The translations under genes and the position numbers were made by a program. Positions 1 to 9,217 of a DNA stretch of 64,000 nucleotides are shown here, one piece after another (position 1 is the stretch's first letter; the number at the start of each line of letters is the position of its first letter). This stretch comes from Spirosoma linguale DSM 74 (GTDB taxonomy: Bacteria; Bacteroidota; Bacteroidia; Cytophagales; Spirosomataceae). Under the pieces are notes generated by a model, which saw nothing but the letters and a program-made list of their open reading frames with translations, ran no database searches and was not told where the DNA came from. Location: NCBI GenBank assembly GCA_000024525.1, contig CP001769.1, forward strand, positions 3,086,001 to 3,150,000. Direction: 5' to 3'.

Positions 1-50
1 ATGTTCTGGGCAATACGACGATCGTCTTCAATAATTAGTATTTTCTTCAT
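1..50 (-). CDS. Response regulator, N-terminal fragment (continues beyond the left edge)
   Basis: Read leftwards from the ATG whose complement ends at base 50, the frame gives MKKILIIEDDRRIAQN, the classic first beta strand and acidic pair (ED-D) of a CheY-like receiver domain. The rest lies outside the window, so the output domain and partner kinase cannot be seen. The N-terminus is typical of two-component regulators, such as the OmpR or LytTR classes. Only 16 residues support the call, but they match the receiver start very well. Confidence 0.75.
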   Translation of the reverse strand, partial: MKKILIIEDDRRIAQN

Positions 51-284
51 TCCGTTGACCCATCCGAAAGCTTTCTCTGCGCTGACTATCCGTCAGGGTG
101 CAGGTGAGCCCGGAGTCCCAGGGTGTACTTGATAATGAGCGCTAATTACTGAAAGATTTACCGACAAGCCAGCCTGTCAGTAAATTCTAATCATTTTCTA
201 AGTTGGTGGTAACGCAGTAACCGCTTCCCTGGACTGGCCGGGGAAGGAGCTCGAATGGTTATCGGGAAGGCAGACGATCAGGGC
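51..284. other. Intergenic region upstream of the response regulator
   Basis: About 230 bases between the response-regulator start and the stop of the small hypothetical gene. I see no convincing reading frame, RNA gene or strong repeat. It presumably holds the promoter of the leftward response-regulator gene, but no clear -7 box was identified. Confidence 0.5.
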
Positions 285-515
285 TTACGCCAGGTAAGGC
301 AGGTAGGGTTCCAGCTTGTCGGTTTCGCGGAAAGCCGTAACCTGATGCAGGCTATTGGTGTAGGCGTCGTACTTGAGTTCGACGTAAAAGTTGTGAAGGT
401 TATACAGCAGGAAAATGTTCTCGCCTTCGTAGCGGTTGGCAAGAATGTCGCCCGTAAAGTAAAGGGTATCGAGTTGCTGGTCGGCGGGCAGGCAGGTAAA
501 ATCGGCAGGTTGCAT
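285..515 (-). CDS. Hypothetical small protein (76 aa)
   Basis: I do not recognise a family. The chosen start gives MQPADFTCLPADQQLDTLYF; an in-frame ATG 51 bases upstream would run back through the terminator hairpin and add a low-complexity leader, so the internal ATG is preferred. The product is soluble, rich in aromatic residues (several Tyr and Phe in a Tyr-Glu-Gly-Glu-Asn stretch) and has no signal peptide or membrane segment. Residue composition looks like real protein, whereas the overlapping frames do not. It follows the oxidoreductase on the same strand but is separated from it by a terminator. Confidence 0.55.
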   Translation of the reverse strand: MQPADFTCLPADQQLDTLYFTGDILANRYEGENIFLLYNLHNFYVELKYDAYTNSLHQVTAFRETDKLEPYLPYLA

Positions 516-551
516 AGCTGTACGGGGTTGACAGGCGAAATAAACAAAAAG

Positions 552-578
552 CGGGCGGCTCACCAAATGAGCCGCCCG
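552..578 (-). terminator. Rho-independent terminator after the Gfo/Idh/MocA gene
   Basis: A perfect 11-bp stem (CGGGCGGCTCA and its complement) encloses a 5-base loop. On the minus strand the stem is followed by CTTTTTGTTTA, a short U-tract. It lies about 115 bases past the stop of the minus-strand oxidoreductase and just before the start of the next minus-strand gene. Confidence 0.75.
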
Positions 579-694
579 ACTTTATATAGCACAAGAAAAA
601 CACCACTACAATACAACTAAAACACCATCTAAAGTAACACCTTGCGATACAGTATACTTGTAGAAGAAAACAGTTGGCATTGAATTATATTTTT

Positions 695-1792
695 TTAGGC
701 AATCTTTACCTGCTTGCCTGTTTTAGCAGCCTGGTAGATAGCCTCTACAATTTTTATATCACGTAAGCCTTCTTCGCCGGGCACCATCATGGGCTTTTTG
801 TTCATAATAGCCTCGGCATCGTCGTCCATTTGTTTTGCCTGCTGCCAGGTCACTTCGTAAGGATGGTCTATTTTACCCCCATTACTCCAGACGCCTTTCA
901 CATTGTTATAGCCCGAATAAGGCTCTACCCGCAGCGTGCCTTTACTACCAATCACGTCCATAAAATTCATGTTCATGCCGTAACTCGACTGAACTACAGC
1001 CCGTGCCCCGCTCGGGAAGATCAGTTGTGCCATGGATGTTTCGTCGAGACCGTTCTTATAAACATCCGGCCGGGATGTATACTGCTGGGCCGTAACGGCA
1101 ATGGGTTCTTCGCCGGTTGCCAGCCGGGCGCCCTGCAACACGTACACCCCCATGTCGTACATGACGCCACCGCCCATCTCTTTCTTTTGCTTCCAATGGT
1201 CAGTCCGGGCGTCGTAATAGGCCGCTGAACAGTTAACCATCTGTATTTTCCCGATCTTGCCATCGCGCAGGCCTTTCACATACTCCTGCGTGTTGGGATC
1301 GTGGTGCAACCGGTAGCCAACGGCCAGCGACACCTTGTTTTTGTTACAGGCATCGATCATATTCTGGCATTCTTTGGCGGTAACAGCCATCGGTTTTTCA
1401 ACCCATACCTGTTTGCCCGCTTTGGCCGCCCGCACTACGTATTCTTCGTGCATGGATGGCGGAAGTACTACATAGATTACATCGATATCGGGATTATTGG
1501 CGATCTGATCGAACGTCTGGTACGAGTAGATGTTCTTATCCGGAATGTTGTATTGCTTCTTCCACTTTTCGGCCTTTGCGGGCGTTCCGGTCACGATACC
1601 GGCAAGGTAACAGTTCTTGGTTTTTTGCAGAGCCGGTGCCAGCAGATCGGTGCTGTAATAGCCCAGACCCACCAGGGCCACCCCGAGTTTGTCTTTAGCG
1701 GGTTTTGTGGATGCCCAAAGTGCGCTGGGCGAAATAGCAGCGGCTGCGCCTGTCAGTGCTGTTGTTTGCAGGAACGTTCTGCGAGAAGTCAT
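695..1792 (-). CDS. Secreted Gfo/Idh/MocA-family oxidoreductase
   Basis: A 365-residue NAD(P)-dependent sugar oxidoreductase resembling glucose-fructose oxidoreductase. A twin-arginine signal (SRRTFLQ) at residues 3-9 is followed by an Ala-rich hydrophobic stretch, so the protein should be exported folded with its cofactor. The Rossmann motif GVALVGLGYY is at residues 37-46, the family hallmark EKP at 132-134 and the catalytic-region GYRLHHDP at 159-166. The C-terminal half is the GFO_IDH_MocA alpha/beta domain. The substrate is unknown; such proteins in Bacteroidota usually act on sugars or glycosides. It lies next to another exported carbohydrate-type enzyme on the same strand. Confidence 0.85.
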   Translation of the reverse strand: MTSRRTFLQTTALTGAAAAISPSALWASTKPAKDKLGVALVGLGYYSTDLLAPALQKTKNCYLAGIVTGTPAKAEKWKKQYNIPDKNIYSYQTFDQIANNPDIDVIYVVLPPSMHEEYVVRAAKAGKQVWVEKPMAVTAKECQNMIDACNKNKVSLAVGYRLHHDPNTQEYVKGLRDGKIGKIQMVNCSAAYYDARTDHWKQKKEMGGGVMYDMGVYVLQGARLATGEEPIAVTAQQYTSRPDVYKNGLDETSMAQLIFPSGARAVVQSSYGMNMNFMDVIGSKGTLRVEPYSGYNNVKGVWSNGGKIDHPYEVTWQQAKQMDDDAEAIMNKKPMMVPGEEGLRDIKIVEAIYQAAKTGKQVKIA

Positions 1793-1872
1793 GAGTGTCT
1801 AGTTAACGGTTTATTCAATAAAATTGAGGAATTCAATTTAGAAGGTCAAGTTAGTCCGTATCTGGTCGATTT

Positions 1873-2667
1873 TCACTTATGTTTCTTCGACTGGGCAAGA
1901 TAAGCATCCGCAAACCGACGACCCAGGGTTCGGGCAGAAGACGTATCGAAATGAGTCGTATCGCCTTTATCCGTCAACCCGCTTGCTGATACGGCATACA
2001 TATTGGGTATCGTTTTTGGCAAAGCTTCCAGAATTGTGTTGATCTGAGCCGCAACAGGGTGCTTTTGCACGTAAAAATCACCCAGGGTTCCAACGAAAAA
2101 TGGAACGTTTTCAGCCTGTAGATCAGTTCGAATACGGCTTACCAGAGCGGTTAGTTTCTCACCATAAACGGCTGCTTTTTCGGTTTGGCTATCTGACTCG
2201 CCCTGATGCCAAAGTATGCCCGCCAACTCACCAGTTTCCAGCGCCTTTTTGGCTCGTTTAATCGCATCATCGTACGGGTATGACTTTGTGGCGGCATAAT
2301 AGGCCCCCGGCACCCAAACGTCAATTCCCGAACCACCCTGAGCGCAGGGAATCAGGCCAATGTTTACTTTTTTATCGGCGTTGACCAGTTTTTGGGCAAA
2401 CGCCAGGCCGGGACCAACACCAATAACGGCGGGTTTATCAAAATGAAGCGGATCTCGGGCGGGTACCCAGGTTTGTTCTTTGGTGAGCATCCAGATACGC
2501 TGGTGCGGTTGCTTGTCTTCAGCTTCGGGTATACCCCGGCCAGCCATATTCGACTGGCCAATGAGGAGAAACAGTTTCAGCCGGGGCGGCACATCCTGCC
2601 TAAAGGCAACACATACCCCCAATAGCAGTAGAAACAGAAGTGGATTTAACCGTAGCTGGGTTTTCAT
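1873..2667 (-). CDS. Secreted sialate O-acetylesterase-like SGNH hydrolase
   Basis: A 264-residue protein with an N-terminal signal peptide (hydrophobic LLFLLLLGVCVAF core), followed by the SASA/CE6-type esterase fold. The nucleophile block is LIGQSNMAGRG, the oxyanion region has GVGPGLAFA and CAQGGSGI, a WHQGESDS block follows, and the C-terminal DTTHFD carries the expected catalytic Asp/His. It probably removes acetyl groups from a glycan outside the cytoplasm. It is 80 bases upstream of the Gfo/Idh/MocA gene on the same strand, so the two may be co-transcribed. The exact acetylated substrate cannot be told. Confidence 0.85.
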   Translation of the reverse strand: MKTQLRLNPLLFLLLLGVCVAFRQDVPPRLKLFLLIGQSNMAGRGIPEAEDKQPHQRIWMLTKEQTWVPARDPLHFDKPAVIGVGPGLAFAQKLVNADKKVNIGLIPCAQGGSGIDVWVPGAYYAATKSYPYDDAIKRAKKALETGELAGILWHQGESDSQTEKAAVYGEKLTALVSRIRTDLQAENVPFFVGTLGDFYVQKHPVAAQINTILEALPKTIPNMYAVSASGLTDKGDTTHFDTSSARTLGRRFADAYLAQSKKHK

Positions 2668-2815
2668 AACTGGCCTTTATGCTAAAAGGCATTTGGCCCA
2701 TCATTTATACGGTTGCATACGGCACAAAATCATCGCTGTGTTGGAAGTGCCTGAAAATAACAAATACAGACAACCAATAATTACACTATTAATTAAAAAA
2801 AGTAGCATATCTTAT

Positions 2816-3442
2816 TTAAGTGCCCTCGTTATAAAACCGAGGTGTAAGCAGTCCGTGCAGAAGCAGATGAACGATTTGGTCGGCTCGTTCGGGAAGCTCC
2901 TGCGAGAGTGCTGACGTGATAGATTCAGGAAACTGATTCAGGAAGTCCAGATCGGTAAGTTGCTGAATAGCGGCTATATAGGTCAGCATGGCGATATGCC
3001 GGGACGAATCATCACGTAGGTACCCCACCCGTACGCCCTCATCCATCAACTGACTAAAATGCTTTAGCGGTATGTCCCGCCTGATTTCGCAGGCTTTGCG
3101 CCAGGCATCTGGTTCTGAACGTTTTATATCCGTCCAAAATCCCTGATTGATGTTTGCAAAACTTACACCTATGAACCGGAGATAGGCCGCTACCTTCTGC
3201 CGTAAGGTTAAATCAACATCATTTAGAATAGCATCCGCCTTTTCCTGGTATTCCAGAGCAAATTGCTCTATACCAGCCATTAACAGTTCGGACTTACTGC
3301 TAAAATGATTGTAAATCGTCTTCTTGCTGATCCCAAGTTCGCGGGCCAGGTCATCGACAGACATGTTACTATACCCATGCTGTAAGAACAATTTCTGAGC
3401 GGCTTCTACAATATGTTGCCTTGTTTTCGCTTTTGCTGACAC
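2816..3442 (-). CDS. TetR/AcrR-family transcriptional regulator
   Basis: A 208-residue regulator. The N-terminal helix-turn-helix at about residues 28-50 reads MSVDDLARELGISKKTIYNH, followed by the FSSKSEL continuation typical of TetR. The C-terminal ligand domain is variable, as expected. The gene is divergent from the RND efflux operon, the standard arrangement for a local repressor of that operon. The inducer is unknown. Confidence 0.9.
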   Translation of the reverse strand: MSAKAKTRQHIVEAAQKLFLQHGYSNMSVDDLARELGISKKTIYNHFSSKSELLMAGIEQFALEYQEKADAILNDVDLTLRQKVAAYLRFIGVSFANINQGFWTDIKRSEPDAWRKACEIRRDIPLKHFSQLMDEGVRVGYLRDDSSRHIAMLTYIAAIQQLTDLDFLNQFPESITSALSQELPERADQIVHLLLHGLLTPRFYNEGT

Positions 3443-3606
3443 AGTTTCTTTGCCCTAATGGAAACTAAAAATAATAAAATAGTGTAAATTATACAAAAGA
3501 AGAACACAGCTACTTACCAAAAAGTATATAGCTTTCTAAACAAAGCCGGTATTGATCTATTATACCTGAAAACAGTGAGTCTGTTTAAACTTGTTCACCC
3601 TTCATT
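3443..3606. promoter_or_regulatory. Divergent promoter region between tetR and the RND operon, with a candidate operator
   Basis: This AT-rich gap must hold promoters for both directions. At 3570-3586 it contains AAACAG-N5-CTGTTT, a 6-5-6 inverted repeat 20 bases before the adaptor start codon, and near 3484 a shorter TGTA-N5-TACA dyad. Either could be the TetR operator; the 3570 site is better placed to block the efflux operon. This is inference from position and symmetry only. Confidence 0.4.
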
Positions 3607-4677
3607 ATGACTACAAACTTTATACGCTCCCTTGCGTTTTGCCTGTCGATTCTGACGCTGTCGGCCTGTCAGTCTTCATCTGATAAAAAACAAAATCAGA
3701 CGGCGGCAGTCACCGAAACACCCGTCGCTATCCCGGTGGTTGTTAGCCGTGTTCAGGATACAACAGAAGGAGGTCAACTGATTCTAAGCGGCTCAACCGA
3801 ATCGGAAACCACCGTAAATTTAGGGTTTATGGTGGCCGGAAAGCTAAATCGGGTCACAATTCAGGAAGGGCAGACCGTTCATGCAGGTCAGTTGATTGCC
3901 TCCATCGAACCAACCGACTACCAATTGGGCGTTACCATTGCCAACGCTAATGTTGCGAGGGTGCAGGACGAATACAACCGGCTGACTATTCTGAAAGAAC
4001 GGGGCAGTGTGACGCCCAGCGATTATGAAAAGGTCGTAACGGGGCTCGACGAGGTAAAAGCCCGTCAGCAACTGGCGGCCAAAAACCTCCGCGAAACCAA
4101 ACTCTACTCCCCTATTTCCGGCATTGTGGCCCGCAAAGGAGCCAATCCGGGTGAGATCATCCCGCAGGGTCAACCCCTGTTTCAAATCGCCGACATTCAG
4201 CCCATCAAAGTACGGGTATCGGTACCTGAATCGGAAGTCGGGCAGCTTCGGCTGGGGCAGTCGGCGCAGGTTACGATTCCGGCCATAAATGGCACCTATA
4301 CCGGGAAAATTTCGCTTATCGGTGCCGTTGCAGACCCCGCTTCCCGCGCCTATTCGGTCAAGATCGACCTTCCTAATCCGAAACTTCAGATTCGCCCCGG
4401 CATGATTGCCGACGCCCGGATACCATCAGCCCGGCAATCAAAAGCACTGAGCCTGCCCGGCAATGCCATCCTGCGCGACGATGATCAGTCAACCTACGTA
4501 TTTGTAGCCGACTCCCAGAAGAAACAGGCCTTTAAACGAAAAGTAACCATCGGTAAGATTTTCGCCAGTAACGTCGAAATCACATCGGGCCTTACCCCCA
4601 GCGACCTCGTCGTAACCGGAGGGCAGCAGAAACTACAGGAAGGCGCTTCGATTCAATTTAACCAACCCGCTCAATGA
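3607..4677 (+). CDS. RND efflux periplasmic adaptor (membrane fusion lipoprotein)
   Basis: A 356-residue membrane-fusion protein. The signal peptide ends in a lipobox (LSAC, Cys21), so it is anchored as a lipoprotein. A biotinyl-lipoyl-like half (VAGKLNRVTIQEGQTVHAGQ), an alpha hairpin rich in coiled coil, and the second lipoyl half (LYSPISGIVARKGANPGEII) are followed by beta-barrel and membrane-proximal domains. It links the inner-membrane pump to the TolC-like channel. Its stop codon overlaps the permease start by four bases (ATGA), indicating translational coupling. Confidence 0.92.
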   Translation: MTTNFIRSLAFCLSILTLSACQSSSDKKQNQTAAVTETPVAIPVVVSRVQDTTEGGQLILSGSTESETTVNLGFMVAGKLNRVTIQEGQTVHAGQLIASIEPTDYQLGVTIANANVARVQDEYNRLTILKERGSVTPSDYEKVVTGLDEVKARQQLAAKNLRETKLYSPISGIVARKGANPGEIIPQGQPLFQIADIQPIKVRVSVPESEVGQLRLGQSAQVTIPAINGTYTGKISLIGAVADPASRAYSVKIDLPNPKLQIRPGMIADARIPSARQSKALSLPGNAILRDDDQSTYVFVADSQKKQAFKRKVTIGKIFASNVEITSGLTPSDLVVTGGQQKLQEGASIQFNQPAQ

Positions 4678-7600
4678 ATCCCATTCAAGGCTCGTTAAAA
4701 TATCCGCAGATTACGCTCAGCGTTGTCTTTCTGGTGGCGGCTTTGGGGATTTATTCCCTGCTGACCATGCCGCGTCGGGAAGACCCGAAAATTACGATTC
4801 GTACGGGGCTGGTTGTCGCCTTCTTTCCCGGTGCCAATTCCGCTCAGGTCGAAGATCAGGTGACCCGCAAACTGGAGCAGTACTTATTCGGGTACGCCGA
4901 AGTTCGTAAAGAAAAAACGTACTCCACCACCCGCGACGGTGCCGTGATCATCAACGTCGAACTGGAAGAGAATGTCAAAAATCCGGACATTTTCTGGTCC
5001 AAGCTTCGGCACGATCTCAACCAGGCCAAAGTGCTGGATTTGCCGCAGGGTGTTCAGGGGCCCATCGTCAATACCGACTTTGGCGATACCGTTGCGTTGC
5101 TGATTGGGGTTGAATCCGATCAGCTTTCCTACACCGAACTGGACGATAAACTCAAACGCATTGAAGACGGGCTGCGAACCATCAAAGCTGTGTCGAAAAT
5201 ACGGCGATACGGGGAACAGAAGGAGCAGATTACCATTACGGCCCGCTCCGAGCAAATAGCCCAGTATGGCATCAAATGGACGCAGGTGGTTCAGGTCCTC
5301 CAGGCGCAGAACGCGATCAAAGCAACCGGCAATGTCAAAACCGACCAGTCGCAGGTGCCGCTGTACGCACAAGGCTCTTACAATTCGGAGCAGGAAATCA
5401 GCAATCAGGTGATTGGCACCACCCCTACCGGGTCCGTTATTCGGCTGGGCGATGTAGCAACGATTAAACGGGAAGGTACGGAGCCAACATCGACCATCAA
5501 CGTAAATGGCCACCGGGCCCTGATGCTGTCCGTCGAAATGCAGGAAGGCAATAATATCGTCAGGTTTGGCGACGATGTTGCGGCCAAGCTGGACGATATC
5601 CGGCACTATCTGCCCAGTTCGGTGAAACTGACAACTGTTGTCAACCAGCCGCAGGTTGTTCAGCACAGCGTGAGTGATTTTATCCGGGAGTTCTTTCTGG
5701 CTATCGTCTCCGTGGTTGTCGTCACGATTGTTCTGCTGCCGTTCCGCATTGCTGCCGTAGCTGCCATGGCGATTCCGGTCACGGTAGCCGTTACGTTTGC
5801 GCTGCTGCATACATTCGGGATTGAACTGCATCAGGTATCGCTGGCCGCGTTGATCGTGGTATTGGGAATGGTTGTCGATGATGCCATCGTCATTGCCGAT
5901 AACTACGTGGAACTCCTCGACGAAGGCGTTGACCGGTGGACGGCGGCCTGGCGCAGCGCCAGTGACCTGGTTGTTCCGGTACTGACGGCAACAGCCACGA
6001 TTATCGCTTCGTTTTTGCCGATGGTCATTCTGACCGGATCAGTGGGTGAGTTTATTTTTTCACTACCAATTACAGTTTCTATTGCGCTGGCGTCGTCGTT
6101 CATTGTGGCCATGCTGCTCACGCCTTTCCTGTGTTACACATTCATCAAAAAAGGTCTGCATCAGGTCATTGAACCCAGCAATCGCCCCGAAAAACGGAAG
6201 CGGAAATCGCTGCTCGATTACATGCAGGACGGCTACGACAAAGCCATCAACTGGTGCATCGACCACCGAACCGCCACGCTGGTGTTTGCCGTCGTTTCCA
6301 TTGCCGCATCGGGGCTGTTATTTAAAGCAATCCGGCAGAAATTCTTTCCGGCGGCCGAGCGAAACCAGTTTGTTGTAGAAGTATGGATGCCAACGGGCAC
6401 TAAACTCGACCGAACGAAAGAAGCCCTCGCCCGGCTGGAAGGGTTGCTCAAAAAAGACGGTCGGGTAGAAACCTACGCCACCTTCATTGGCACCAGTGCC
6501 CCCCGTTTCTACTATAACTTCTCGCCCGAACCACCCGTCACCAACTACGGGCAGATTCTGGTAAACACAACAACCAATGAAGAAACGGAAGCCCTGGCCG
6601 ACGAACTGATCGGAAAAGTGGCCGCGCTGGTGCCCGATGGCACGCCCCGTGTGCGGCTGATGCAACAGGGCGCGCTAACGATTGCGCCGGTTGAAGTTCG
6701 GATTATTGGTAACGACCTGAACGTGCTGAAACGACTTGGCTCGCAGGTACAGGACATTGTCCGGAAAGCGCCCGGCAGCGCCCTCGTCCGCACGGATTTC
6801 AAGGAAGACTATTATGGTGTAGGCATTAGCCTGACCGAAGAAGCCAAACGGCTTGGGTTTACGACCACCGGTATTGCTACCAGCATTTACACGGGTTTCT
6901 CGGGTGCGCCAATCTCGGTCGTATACGAAGGTGACCAGCCCGTCAATCTGGTATTACGGCTCGACGAAGAAAGCCGCCAGAACTTTACAGACCTGGAGAA
7001 TACGTACCTCACCTCCCCCGTAACGGGCAGCAGTGTTCCGCTCCGGCAGATTGCGACGTTACGACCCGAATGGCAAACCGGACGGATCATGCACCGCAAT
7101 GGCGTTCGTACCCTGACGGTTCAGTCCGAAACGAGTGGCAACACCCTGCCATCGGAAGTACTGAAAGCCATTCAACCACAAATCGCGAAGATTCCTCTAC
7201 CTGTTGGCTACAGTATTCAATACGGTGGTGAGGACGAAAACCGGCGGGCTACGTTCAGCCAGATGGTTGGTGCGTTGGGCATTAGCCTCGTGCTCATCTT
7301 CCTGATTCTGCTCTTTCAGTTCCGCAACCTGAAAGAATCGCTGGTGGTGATGGCTTCCATTCCGCTGAGTTTGTTTGGCGCATTGCTGGGTCTGGTTTTA
7401 ACGGGCAACCCCTTTGGCTTTACGGCCTTTATGGGTCTCATCAGCCTGTCGGGCATTGTGGTCCGGAACGCGATTATCCTGGTCGATTACGCGAATGAAC
7501 TGATTCGCAAAGGCATGACTATCCGGCAAGCCGCCATGGAAGCGGGCAAACGTCGACTGCGGCCTATTTTCCTGACAACGATGGCCGCAGCCATTGGTGT

Positions 7601-7781
7601 GGTACCCATGATTCTGTCGGGTTCGCCCATGTGGAGCCCGCTGGCCAGTGTCATTGCCGTTGGCGTTATTTTCTCGATGGTTATGGCGTTGCTGGTCATT
7701 CCGGTCCTGTTTGTCATGACCGTCAAACCCAAAGAGGCCAACACAGAAGTCGCTTCTTTACCAACCACCCAGACTCACTGA
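4674..7781 (+). CDS. RND-family multidrug efflux permease (AcrB/HAE type)
   Basis: A 1,035-residue inner-membrane proton-drug antiporter of typical family length, with twelve predicted membrane segments around two large periplasmic loops. The first segment follows an unusually short N-terminus (NPIQGSLKYPQITLSVVFLV). The proton-relay aspartates in TM4 are in GMVVDDAIVIADN, and the second half has LSGIVVRNAIILVDYANE. The operon order is adaptor, permease, channel. Cargo cannot be predicted. Confidence 0.93.
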   Translation: MNPIQGSLKYPQITLSVVFLVAALGIYSLLTMPRREDPKITIRTGLVVAFFPGANSAQVEDQVTRKLEQYLFGYAEVRKEKTYSTTRDGAVIINVELEENVKNPDIFWSKLRHDLNQAKVLDLPQGVQGPIVNTDFGDTVALLIGVESDQLSYTELDDKLKRIEDGLRTIKAVSKIRRYGEQKEQITITARSEQIAQYGIKWTQVVQVLQAQNAIKATGNVKTDQSQVPLYAQGSYNSEQEISNQVIGTTPTGSVIRLGDVATIKREGTEPTSTINVNGHRALMLSVEMQEGNNIVRFGDDVAAKLDDIRHYLPSSVKLTTVVNQPQVVQHSVSDFIREFFLAIVSVVVVTIVLLPFRIAAVAAMAIPVTVAVTFALLHTFGIELHQVSLAALIVVLGMVVDDAIVIADNYVELLDEGVDRWTAAWRSASDLVVPVLTATATIIASFLPMVILTGSVGEFIFSLPITVSIALASSFIVAMLLTPFLCYTFIKKGLHQVIEPSNRPEKRKRKSLLDYMQDGYDKAINWCIDHRTATLVFAVVSIAASGLLFKAIRQKFFPAAERNQFVVEVWMPTGTKLDRTKEALARLEGLLKKDGRVETYATFIGTSAPRFYYNFSPEPPVTNYGQILVNTTTNEETEALADELIGKVAALVPDGTPRVRLMQQGALTIAPVEVRIIGNDLNVLKRLGSQVQDIVRKAPGSALVRTDFKEDYYGVGISLTEEAKRLGFTTTGIATSIYTGFSGAPISVVYEGDQPVNLVLRLDEESRQNFTDLENTYLTSPVTGSSVPLRQIATLRPEWQTGRIMHRNGVRTLTVQSETSGNTLPSEVLKAIQPQIAKIPLPVGYSIQYGGEDENRRATFSQMVGALGISLVLIFLILLFQFRNLKESLVVMASIPLSLFGALLGLVLTGNPFGFTAFMGLISLSGIVVRNAIILVDYANELIRKGMTIRQAAMEAGKRRLRPIFLTTMAAAIGVVPMILSGSPMWSPLASVIAVGVIFSMVMALLVIPVLFVMTVKPKEANTEVASLPTTQTH

Positions 7782-7783
7782 CG

Positions 7784-9121
7784 ATGAACAAACTTCTCAA
7801 CTTATCCTTTCTCTCAGCCCTCCTGGCCGGCTCGGCAGTAGCCCAAACTAGCCAGCCTTTGTACTTAAAGCAGGTACAGGATCAGGCCGTTCAGCAAAAC
7901 CGGCGGCTGAAGATTGCCCGGTATAAAGTCGACGAGAGCGATTATAAAATCGCCGAAGCCCGTAGTCGGCTCTATCCGCTGGTTGTTGCCAACGGCAGCT
8001 ACACCTACAATGGCGTCACCCGCGACCTGACCCTACCCCGAGGCTCGATTGGGGTATTGCCGGGCGCAACGCCCATTCCGCTGCCCCAGCAGGACCTCAC
8101 GCTGTTCAAAGCAAAGCACAACCTGTTTTTCGGTAATGTGCTGGCTTATCAACCCCTCAGTCAGTTGAGCAAAATCAGGGACGGCATCAAAGTAGCCGAA
8201 ACCGACGTGGCACTGGCCAAAACGCAGGTAAGTCAGGCAGAACTGGCCGTACGGCAAGGGGTTGAAAAGCTTTATTTCGGTTTACTGATTGCCCAGCGTC
8301 AGCAGCAGCAGGTGCAAACAACCATTGAACTGACTCAGGCCAAATTGTACGATGTAGAAAGCGCACTCCTGGCCGGAAAAACCGACCCCGTCAATAAAGT
8401 TGGGCTGCAAGCCGATCTGGCCAATCAGCAGCAGCAGTTACTCCAGCTCACGAATCAGGTGGAAGATTACACCGCCGATTTGAATGAGTTACTCGGCCAA
8501 CCCGCCGAAACGCCGTTGAGCCTAAGCCCCGTAACAGATTCACTGCCATCGCTACCGCCATTGGCTACATTTCTTGAGGGCGCTAAAAGCGGGAATCTGG
8601 AGGTTCGGCAGGCCGACCAAACCAGTCAGAAAGCCGCGCTTGGTGTGCAGGCGGCTCGCAAGGATTATATACCGACGGTTGGTGCGCTAGGTGGCTATTT
8701 GTTCCAGAATGTAATTTCGGACCTGCCCCAGAGCAATTACTTCGTGGGACTTCAACTGAGCTATAACATCGTTGACTTTGGTCGGCGTCGGTCTACGCTG
8801 AACCAGCGACTGTCGCAGGAAAAACAGGCCAGTGAAAATGTTCAGTATACGCGGGAACACATTGCCGGAGAAGTGCAAAAAGCCCATCGAAAAGCCCGTC
8901 AGGCGCAGGCATTGTTACCCATTGCCGCCCAGGCTGCTCAATACCGGCGCGACGAGCTAAAGCTTAAAACCGACCGACTCGCGGCCGGACTGGTCTTGAA
9001 GCGCGACGTGCTGGAAACACAGGCCGCGCTGGCAAAGGCCGAAGCAGATCTGTATTCGGCCCAACTGGCCTACCGCCTGGCCCTGTCCGATCTGGCAGCC
9101 TTGACGGGTGTTAGCCGGTGA
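7784..9121 (+). CDS. TolC-family outer-membrane efflux protein
   Basis: A 445-residue channel protein. The chosen start begins the signal peptide MNKLLNLSFLSALLAGSAVAQ two bases after the permease stop; a longer in-frame reading would only overlap the permease gene. Two repeated long helical blocks rich in Gln and Ala (for example around VRQGVEKLYFGLLIAQRQQQ) alternate with beta strands, the outer-membrane efflux protein pattern. It completes the tripartite pump and is followed by a strong terminator. Confidence 0.9.
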   Translation: MNKLLNLSFLSALLAGSAVAQTSQPLYLKQVQDQAVQQNRRLKIARYKVDESDYKIAEARSRLYPLVVANGSYTYNGVTRDLTLPRGSIGVLPGATPIPLPQQDLTLFKAKHNLFFGNVLAYQPLSQLSKIRDGIKVAETDVALAKTQVSQAELAVRQGVEKLYFGLLIAQRQQQQVQTTIELTQAKLYDVESALLAGKTDPVNKVGLQADLANQQQQLLQLTNQVEDYTADLNELLGQPAETPLSLSPVTDSLPSLPPLATFLEGAKSGNLEVRQADQTSQKAALGVQAARKDYIPTVGALGGYLFQNVISDLPQSNYFVGLQLSYNIVDFGRRRSTLNQRLSQEKQASENVQYTREHIAGEVQKAHRKARQAQALLPIAAQAAQYRRDELKLKTDRLAAGLVLKRDVLETQAALAKAEADLYSAQLAYRLALSDLAALTGVSR

Positions 9122-9133
9122 GTCTCATTCCGG

Positions 9134-9172
9134 AAAGCTTATCGGGGGTCGAACCCACCCGATAAGCTTTTT
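9134..9172 (+). terminator. Rho-independent terminator of the RND efflux operon
   Basis: A 13-bp perfect stem (AAAGCTTATCGGG and its complement) with an 11-base loop is followed by a run of T. It begins 12 bases after the TolC-like stop codon. Confidence 0.85.
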
Positions 9173-9205
9173 GTTGACAAATGGGACCATCAACGAATTA
9201 CCGTC

Positions 9206-9213
9206 TATTTTTG
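9206..9213 (+). promoter_or_regulatory. Candidate Bacteroidota -7 box for the amidase gene
   Basis: TATTTTTG matches the TAnnTTTG -7 consensus of Bacteroidota and ends four bases before the ATG of the amidase gene. No well-spaced -33 TTG is evident. If used, transcription would begin at or very near the start codon, giving a leaderless or nearly leaderless mRNA. Confidence 0.4.
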
Positions 9214-9217
9214 CCCC

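Noticed and set aside
1301..1903. 200-codon plus-strand frame antisense to the oxidoreductase gene
   Set aside because: Cys- and Phe-rich sequence with no motif, opposite a clear Gfo/Idh/MocA gene.
4884..5831. Long open frame (315 codons) on the minus strand inside the RND permease gene
   Set aside because: Low-complexity, Arg- and Gln-rich product with no domain; it lies fully within a well-supported gene and is a shadow frame.
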